A stretch of DNA of 64,000 nt. Source: Malania oleifera (taxonomy: Eukaryota > Streptophyta > Magnoliopsida > Santalales > Ximeniaceae). Under the pieces are notes generated by a model, which ran no database searches, had not been told where the DNA came from, and worked only from the letters and a program-made list of their open reading frames with translations. Each line of letters opens with the position of its first letter. Position 1 is the stretch's first letter. Location of the stretch: assembly GCF_029873635.1 (NCBI RefSeq), contig NC_080420.1, positions 58,218,846 through 58,282,845 on the forward strand, in the 5' to 3' direction. Positions 57,155-64,000 of this stretch are shown one piece after another. The position numbers and the translations under genes were made by a program.

Positions 57155-58172
57155 CCTTTAAAAACGTATGTTTTTGTCAACTCATGATATGCTATGTTCA
57201 TTTGGTAGCCACTCAGGTGGGACAATACATGAAGTTTGAAGAAGCATCCGAAACATCTTCAAGCCATGGTGGGATGACAACTACAAGGGCAGTTCCTGTC
57301 CCTTAGTTGCCAAAATTACAAGAAAATGTGTGCAACTCCATGTTCTTCTGTTGAATGGCTTGGATAAACTTCTTTTTGTGGGGGGGGGGGGGGGGTTAAA
57401 ATGACTGAGCACAGCATGCATGGATTCTGTATAGTTTCTGGATTTTGTTTTGTGTGTTGGACAACTTGAATCTTTAGAAGTAATAGTAGAGGTAGTAATG
57501 GTGATAAGCAGTAAAAAATCTTTATGCGAAGTTGTTTTGGAAAAACTGAACATACTTAATCTTTTCACAATTTTTTAAGACAAAATAAACACCAGAATAA
57601 TTCAAACGCACAAGAACTATATATGAAAAGGGATCCCCTTATCAAAATTAAAAACTTAAATTGTACTCCTTAAAAATTCATTAGATTTGAGCCCTTTTCA
57701 TATATAGTTCTTGTGGGTTTGAATTATTCTAGTGTTTATTTTGTCTTAAAAAATTGTGTAAATATTAATTATGTTCAGTTTTTCCAAAACAATTTTGCAT
57801 AAATATTTTTTACTGCTTATCACCACTACTACCTCTACTATTACTTCTAAAGATTCAAGTTGTCCAACACACGGAACAAAATCCAAAAACTATACAGAAG
57901 CCATGCATGCTTTGCTCAGTCATTTTAACCCCCACCCCCACCCCCCCCCCCCCAAAAAAAGAAGTTTATCCAAGCCATTCAACAGAAGAACATGGAGTTG
58001 CACACATTTTCTTGTAATTTTGGCAATTGAAGGACAGGAACTGCCCCTGCAGTTGTCATCCCACCATGGCTTGAAGATGTTTTGGATGCTTCTTCAAACT
58101 TCATGAATTGTCCCACCTGAGTGGCTGCCAAATGAGCATAGCATATCATGAGTTGACAAAAACAGACATTTT
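57155..58172. repeat. Long foldback inside D1
   Basis: The left arm 57155-57632 is the reverse complement of 57692-58172 (about 480 bp each, high identity by eye), separated by about 59 bp. The arms include matching runs of G (57378-57396) and C (57939-57953). No coding frame is supported; open frames on both strands are mirror images of each other. Confidence 0.88.
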
Positions 58173-58363
58173 TACAAGGGAAAAGTTTGGAAATAAGTTC
58201 GATGTGTTAGACAACTATTCCATTTTTGAATTGTTGTCCAACATAAATTAGGATAAAAATCTTTCCTGAGTTGACAAAAACAGACGGTTTGGTGCAAAAA
58301 GCCAACAGATAAAAGGTGCCCAAATCATATCAAAATAATTCAATTATCATTAAAAGCACATTT

Positions 58364-58533
58364 GCAAGCCGTCTATAAATTGGACGTTTTCCCACAAAAC
58401 CTGCACCTAATAGGTTCAAATAAATCATTTATAAGAAGTTGAAAGCAGACGAGAACCTATATCCATTTTCAGCATGCAATACACATCAACTGCATCCGCC
58501 ATGCAGGAGGCATTCTAAACTAGCATGATTTAA
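58364..58533. repeat. D1 direct repeat, copy 3, partial
   Basis: Carries the central 170 bp of copies 1 and 2 (AAATTGGACGTTTTCCCA to GCATTCTAAACTAGCATG). Confidence 0.88.
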
Positions 58534-58574
58534 TATGAAACTCAATTTGTGATCATAATACCTTATAATCAATT

Positions 58575-60079
58575 AGAGGAGCCACCCGCATCATCTTTTC
58601 CAGATTGGCGCATCCTTTCCTCTAACCGCATGGTCCTATCCATCATGGCTTGCATCTGGGTTCGAAAGCTGGAGACCTCTGATCTTAATTCCGCATTCTC
58701 CATAGCGATTATCTGCATTTGTTGAGCCATCTTCTACTTATCATACTCGGCCTCTCGACGCTGTCGTTCCATCTTTACACGAGCCGCCGCACCCATAGAT
58801 GATGATGCTGTTGGGGTGATGTAACCACTTCCAAGACCTTTCAACTAGCCCCCTGCTCGTTGCCCAAGCACTTGGGAAGTGATCTTGAAATCTGTCATGT
58901 GCGGACTCCCCTCTGAAACAGGTGCATCCCTCAGCTCAACTTTGATGTTTTGAATAAAGTAATAAACTAAATCTTTTGTTTGACTTACATGTTGGTCCTG
59001 CACACCCTCGCACCACTCCCCCGATCGCCATTGGTGTGTTCTCTGATACAAATTCGGCAGCGGCTCCTCTACGCCAATCTCAGGATCACGCTACATTATC
59101 ATATAAGTCATCATTAGTATTATGTCATGTAATGGTCAGATAATTTTATATATAGTAATTACCTGGCGATGATTTACGAATAGCCTCGATCCACCGCTAT
59201 ACATCATAGGGAGTTTGCTGTGGTTCGTAGAAATTGTTTCACATATAGCCTACAAAGAAGATGTAATGACGACATATTAGTGACATCATTGTGAAAAATT
59301 AGTAATTATAATATAAACACATCACCTGATAGCGCGGGTCATGGAAATGGCAACACACCACGTCCCAATCTTCTTGGGATATCTTATCGTATGGCCGCGC
59401 TTCTACTTCATCTCCTATCACTCGAAAATGGGAGTGCATTTTCAAGTGATAGCTCTTAAATTTATTACACAATTGGATGTCGACCTCCCTCCTCATATGG
59501 TCATCCTCGAGGATGTCCATATCAAACTCCTCCTGCATATATAGGTAATGCAATTACAATGTTAGACAGTTGTTAATTGGTTAGTATATTAAAAGTAAAA
59601 AAATATTTAAATTAAAAACAACTATATAGGGTTAGGGAACTTACCAAAATGCGCATTTAAAGAACCATGCACTGCTCCTGAGTCACCTGCGACTAGCTGA
59701 ATGCGGTGACTGGAGCATACTATCGGCATATAATGTTGAGCTCCCTCGTCCACCTGACCATGGACGTAGATGCTGAAAGTAGAGTTGAATTAAAAACAAA
59801 ATTATAATCATACACGTGAATAACTATCATCAAAAGTTGACATGTAAATAAATTAATCGTATTCATACCAACACTGCTCATGATGGTCGACAACTCACCC
59901 TGCGTGTCAGTCGCATAAGTGGTATCCATGTCTGGTCGAGGTTCCAATAGCTCAGACAATGGTGCCGCCGCATCAGGATCAACGAGGTCTGCTGGTCTGG
60001 AGGAGGACATCAGATCATCCTCATACGATGTACTCGTGTGCTTGAAAGGATTTCTCCAACATCGGCCGCCTAGTGCCAT
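58575..60079 (-). pseudogene. D1 Transposase_24-type (TNPA-like) gene
   Basis: Exons are readable from MALGGRCWRNPFKHTS (60079) leftwards. Visible parts: an acidic N-terminal region, a CNKFKSYHLKMHSHF and YDKISQEDWDVVCCHF block (59299-59553), YSGGSRLFVNHR near 59180, a TPHWRSGEW-like block (58845-59051) and a coiled-coil tail (MENAELRSEVSSFRTQMQAMM) ending near 58575. The order matches plant Transposase_24 proteins of CACTA elements. Stops occur at 58842 and 58737, so it is probably dead; the intron limits are only approximate. Confidence 0.72.
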
Positions 60080-60204
60080 ATCTGCAAATTAATAGAGAAG
60101 TAAATATAAGAAGTACGAATATTAGATGGATGCATCATACATCTATTTTTAAGTTATTTACACATGTCAGATACATAGTGACAAAAATAACATGCTTACC
60201 CCCC

Positions 60205-61171
60205 CTATACGTCCTTAATATCGGTATCATCCTCACTTTCTAAAGTATCTTCCTCTTCACTACAGTACTCGACCCCTGTTTCATCTTCCCCATCAGTTTC
60301 TTCATCGTTGATGAAGTGAACATCAATAGAAGGTTTAATTGTAATGTCAGCAGTCCCTAAGTGTTCTGCTCTGGCAGCATCCCTATGCAATGGTATAGGA
60401 TCGGCGCCTTCTTTGACAACATCTGTAGCAGATTGCGCTGCTGCATGGACAGATGGCTCATCTTCTTGGAATGCAGTCTCACTGGCACTCATCTCACTAT
60501 CCGCAACTTCTGTAGTTGCATACAAACTTCAGGGGGGAATATTTTGGGCCACATGCCATTCACCCTTCAATTTGGTGTCTTTAAGGTAAAACATTTGTTT
60601 TTCCTGCATCGCAAGCACAAAAGGGTCATTTTGAAACCAAGTCTTGCTAAAATTAACACTGGTGAAGTAGGCATCGGTGTTTATCCCAGTCTTTTTATTG
60701 CCAATTTCTGACCAGATACACTTAAAAAGGTGGACGACTTTGTTTGCTCCATAGCTAAGCTCTATAATGTCATCCAACACACCAAAGTAGTCAATTTCTT
60801 CATCTCTTTCTGTGCCTAGCACCGCAACCCTACAATTTTGGGTTCTTCTATGTAGTTCGAGGGACTTTGTATGAAATCATAAGCCATTAACAATGCAACC
60901 GCTGTAGCGGTTAACTCGTTGATCGGGGCCACATGCCAACGCATACAAATCTTTACTTGTCATTCGTTCCTTATTGTAAAACATGTCTTTCATCTATTAA
61001 ATAAACAAGAGTTTTGAAGAATATCGTCAATAGTGAAAACATACATTGCTTCTCACTAATGCAGTTTTTTTTACTTACATGACTCCCAAACCAATTAATA
61101 AATTCCTTCTTATGTCTTTTGTCAAAATTTCGTTCATTTTGGGTCAGGAGTTCTGCTTTATGTTCGCTATA
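60205..61171 (-). pseudogene. D1 TNP2-type transposase, C-terminal part
   Basis: The first visible exon (61171 to about 61070) reads AYSEHKAELLTQNERNFDK to FINWFGSH and ends at a GTAAGT donor. The second starts after TTTAATAG with MKDMFYNKERMTSKDLYALA. It runs into the DUF4216 domain at 60529-60822 (FGVLDDIIELSYGANKVVHLFKC, TSVNFSKTWFQNDPFVLA, WHVAQNIPP). An acidic tail is at 60205-60525. One stop lies near 60880. The catalytic N-terminal part is absent because the element is truncated. Confidence 0.82.
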
Positions 61172-61174
61172 TGC

Positions 61175-61815
61175 AACACTAGGGACAAAAGAAGATATCT
61201 ACGCCTTCAAGATACCAGCAGGCTCCTAGGCAGGGTTAGTGGAGGAGAGGAAATTATAGCATAAGACAGAGATAGGAAACTAGAGGTTGTGAGGTTCAAA
61301 TGGTGCAAAATTCTCCCATCTGTCAGACTTGTGGGAGGAGAAACTGGGGAGAGTGTCGAGTAGGGAGAGTTGTTTGCTATCATTGCCGTAGATAGGGACA
61401 TTTGGTGCAAGATTGCCCTACACCACCAAATGTTGCTCTTCCTCCCATACCATGTCGGGGAGGCTATCAGGCGGCACGTGGAGGCCAGCCGAGGAATATG
61501 GCTCCAGCCAGGGTTTTCGCTTTGATGCCCAGTGATCCTGAGACAGCCGGCGATGTGGTGACAGGTATGGTTAGCATGCTTTCCTTTAAAGTTATTGCAT
61601 TGTTTGATTCGGAAGCCACACATTCATTCATGTCTATGGAGTATATTAGATTATGTGGGTTGGAAACACAGTTATTAAACACTGAACTATTAGTAACTAC
61701 ACCGACAGGATCAGTAGTGAGGTGTAGTAGGGTATTTCAGGGTTGTCGAGTTGATATTCAAGGGAAAATTTTGTCTGCTGATCTGATAGTGCTAGACATG
61801 CATGGGTTCGATTAA
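61175..61815 (+). pseudogene. G4 gag end and protease
   Basis: Gag resumes after D1. Two zinc-finger-like blocks follow: CPICQTCGRRNWGEC near 61308 and CYHCRR, a stop, then GHLVQDC near 61380-61420. Protease (61402-61815) shows LFDSEATHSFMS, where the catalytic DSG reads DSE, a change expected to abolish activity. Confidence 0.87.
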
Positions 61816-61824
61816 ATATTTGGT

Positions 61825-63084
61825 ATGGACTGGTTGGTAGCCAATTACGCCAGCATAGACTGTCATTTGAAAGAAGTAATATTTAGATCTCCGGAGAAAC
61901 CAGAATTTAGGTTTATAGGGTTACGAGTGCAATCCCCACCCCAGTTATTTTCAGCTATTCAGATGAGGAGACTACTCCTGAGTGGTTGTCAAGGATTCGT
62001 GACCTTTGTGAAGGAAATGACAGGGAATGAATTGAAGCTCACTAGCACGCCAGTAGTAAAGGAGTTTATGGATGTGTTTCCATATGAGTTACTAGGCTTG
62101 CCACTTGATCGGGAGATAGATTTTACTATTGATCTACTTCCAGGTACAACACCGATATCTAAAGCACCCTACCGAATGGCACCATTAGAGTTGGTAGAAT
62201 TAAAGAATTAGTTGCAAGATTTTCTTGATAAGGGTTTTATACGGCCCTGTGTATCTCTCTAGGGAGCTCTAGTGTTATTTATAAATAAGAAAGACGAGTC
62301 CATGAGGATGTGTATAGATTATAGGAAAATTATAATCAAGAACAAGTATCCTCTACCCCGTATAGATGATTTATTTGACCAGCTCCAGGGTACGCAGGTG
62401 TATTCTAAGATTGACATCAAATCAGGCTATCATCAGGTGAAAGTGAAACTAGAAGACGTCTTGAAGACAGCTTTCAGGACCAGATATAGGCATTATGAAT
62501 TCCTCATTATGCCGTTTGGTTTGAAGAATGCTCCTGCTATATTTATGGACTTGATGAGTAGAGTCTTCCGCCAATATTTAAACCAGTTTGTTGTTGTTTT
62601 TATTAATGATGTATTGATCTATTCAGGGAGCTATGAGGAGTATGAGACGCACTTGAGGTAGGTTTTAAAGATGCTCAGGTAAAAGAAGTTATACGCCAAG
62701 TTCAGCAAATGTGAATTTTGGCTCGTGAAAGTTGTGTTTTCGGGGCATGTTATCTCAGGGAATGGAATTTCTATGGATCCTAGTAAGATTGATATGGTAG
62801 TGAATTGGGCTAGACCGAGGAACGTCCAGGAGATTAGGAGTTTCTTGAGGCTAGCTGGGTATTACCATCGTTTTGTTGAGGGATTCTCAGCATTATTAGT
62901 GCCTCTAACACAACGGACTAGGAAGAATACCATATTTGAATGGGACGATAGCTATGAGCAGAGTTTTCAAGAATTGAAGCAAAGGCTTGTCTCGACACCA
63001 GTGCTGATCATCCCTTCAGGGGGTGAGGGTTATGTTATCTATAGTGATGCGTCCTTGAAGAGACTTGGTTGTGTATTGATGTAG
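61825..63084 (+). pseudogene. G4 reverse transcriptase and RNase H start
   Basis: Reading frames 61825-62211, 62272-62661 and 62725-63084 cover the domain, separated by stops. Motifs: [49 protein letters not shown] and [10 protein letters not shown]. The catalytic box reads [10 protein letters not shown] in place of the usual YIDDIL, so the first Asp is Asn. RNase H starts at [16 protein letters not shown] near 63030-63084. Confidence 0.9.
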
Positions 63085-64000
63085 CATGGTAGGGCAGTAG
63101 CACATGCTTCTAGGTAGTTGAAAGAGTATGAAAAGAAGTACCCTACCCATGATCTTGAGTTGGTTGCAGTAGTACATGCATTGAAGATTTAGAGGCATTA
63201 CCTGTGTGGCGAGCGATGTGAAATCTTCTTCGACCATAAGATATTAAAGTATTTTTTCACACAGAAGGAACTGAACATGAGGCAAAGAAGGTGGTTGGAG
63301 CTTATTAAAGATTTTGATTGTACTATCAGTTACCACCCAGGAAAAGCAAATGGGGTAGCTGATGCGTTGGGCCAAAAGTTTATGGGACCAACTCTGGTAG
63401 CTATGAAGATTCAATATCTAACCATGATGGATCTAGAGAGATTTGGCATAGAGTTGGTTGAGAGTGATCCTTATACACGTATTTCCAGTTTAGTGGTGCA
63501 GCCTACTTTACAGGAAAGGATTAAAGCTACATAGAAGGATGATCTAGAATTAGCAAAGGTAATGGTCAGAGTATAAGGTGATTAGGAAGAGGAGTTTAGG
63601 CTCACAGATCTTTGTACATAATTCATCCCGGTAGTACAAAAATGTATAGGGATCTACGAGAGTTTTATTGATGGAGTGGTATGAAGAAAGAAAATGCTGA
63701 ATATTTAGCACAGTGTTTGATGTGCCAGTAGGTAAAAGCTGAGCATGAGAGGCCACCAGGCCAGTTACAACCACTTTTTATCCCTGAGTGTAAATGGGAT
63801 CATATATTTATGGATTTTGTTTCAGAGCTGCCATTGGCATTGCATGGTCTGAATGCAATTTGGGTGATAGTAGATCATTTGACTAAGACCGTCCATTTCC
63901 TTCCCATCAAGATAAGCTACTCCATTAACAGACTGGGAGAGATTTATATTTAAGAGATAGTTTGTTCTCACGGAATGCCAGAATCTATAGTGTTAGATCG
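63085..64000 (+). pseudogene. G4 RNase H end and integrase, cut by window edge
   Basis: RNase H remnants run to 63390 ([30 protein letters not shown]). The integrase zinc region is near 63620-63740 (IHPGSTKMYRDLREFY to CLMCQ) and the core starts at WDHIFMDFVSELPLA, with VIVDHLTKTVHFLPI. The window ends inside the core after HGMPESIVLD. Confidence 0.87.

Larger units (their letters stand above)
54256..61171 (-). mobile_element. D1: CACTA (En/Spm) transposon, truncated at its 5' end
   Basis: The left end begins CACTACAAAAAATCAGGG, a typical CACTA terminus, followed by subterminal repeats. Inside, on the minus strand, lie the C-terminal part of a TNP2-type transposase and a Transposase_24-type gene downstream of it. 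At the right there is no terminal repeat: transposase coding sequence runs up to about 61171, where G4 gag resumes. TGC occurs on both flanks (54253-54255, 61172-61174), the length of a CACTA target duplication. The 5' half of the element is therefore missing. Confidence 0.82.
51116..64000 (+). mobile_element. G4: large Ty3/gypsy element, cut by D1 and by the window edge
   Basis: A 2.17-kb 5' LTR (51116-53287) is followed by a modified primer site, leader, gag (split by the CACTA element D1), protease, reverse transcriptase, RNase H and integrase. The sequence runs off the window within the integrase core, so no 3' LTR or target duplication is visible. Gag and pol types match large plant chromoviruses of the Tekay/Del group. 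Stops are common throughout. Confidence 0.9.

Noticed and set aside
57281..58106. Similar open frames on opposite strands (FSFSKT...LLITITTSTITSKD type)
   Set aside because: They are the same sequence read from the two arms of the foldback, not two genes.
1..64000. tRNA, rRNA or plastid/mitochondrial insertions
   Set aside because: None recognised by eye; only primer-binding sites complementary to tRNA-Met ends were seen.

Overview
This is plant nuclear DNA, most likely from an AT-rich eudicot. It holds one recognisable host gene, an RNA-dependent RNA polymerase of the RDR1 type, buried in nested LTR retrotransposons plus one CACTA DNA transposon. Every element whose primer site is visible shows the plant pattern: a primer-binding site complementary to initiator tRNA-Met, TG...CA LTR ends, and mostly 5-bp target duplications. 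The species cannot be named from the sequence.

Layout (G = Ty3/gypsy, C = Ty1/copia, D = DNA transposon). 1-8162: old plus-strand gypsy G1, split by a younger, nearly complete minus-strand chromovirus G2 (632-6359). 8163-16056: two plus-strand copia elements fused head to tail (C1, C2); C2 is itself split by a 2.1-kb solo gypsy LTR (G3, 11145-13257). 16719-21719: RDR1 exons 2-4, with open frame and good splice sites; the N-terminal exon is not in the window. 21720-23486: RDR1 3' flank. 23487-29027: minus-strand copia C3. 29028 to about 36690: a second, partial copy of the RDR1 3' half and its flank (unit B), whose last exon is split by copia C4 (30322-34379). 37102-41257: minus-strand copia C5. 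41258-43517: AT-rich, no gene seen. 43518-48941: decayed minus-strand copia C6 with a plus-strand copia fragment C7 inside. 48942-51115: 3' end of a SIRE-like minus-strand copia C8. 51116-64000: plus-strand gypsy G4, running off the right edge and split by a 5'-truncated CACTA element D1 (54256 to about 61171).

RDR1 proteins copy single-stranded RNA into double-stranded RNA that feeds small interfering RNA production, chiefly in antiviral defence. Exons 2-4 encode about 958 residues including the DLDGD catalytic motif; only the roughly 150-residue N-terminal part is missing. The duplicated downstream copy has no catalytic exon and is a pseudogene fragment.

I found no wholly new multi-gene system. 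The least expected signals are structural: (1) a small hairpin shared by LTRs of several different copia families, with compensating base changes; (2) arrays of a 12-bp palindrome (core GTCGAC) just upstream of the TATA box in two different gypsy LTRs; (3) a foldback with arms of about 480 bp inside the CACTA element, between direct repeats; (4) the RDR1 segmental duplication with a copia exactly at its junction; (5) a fusion of two copia elements at a primer-binding-site-like sequence.
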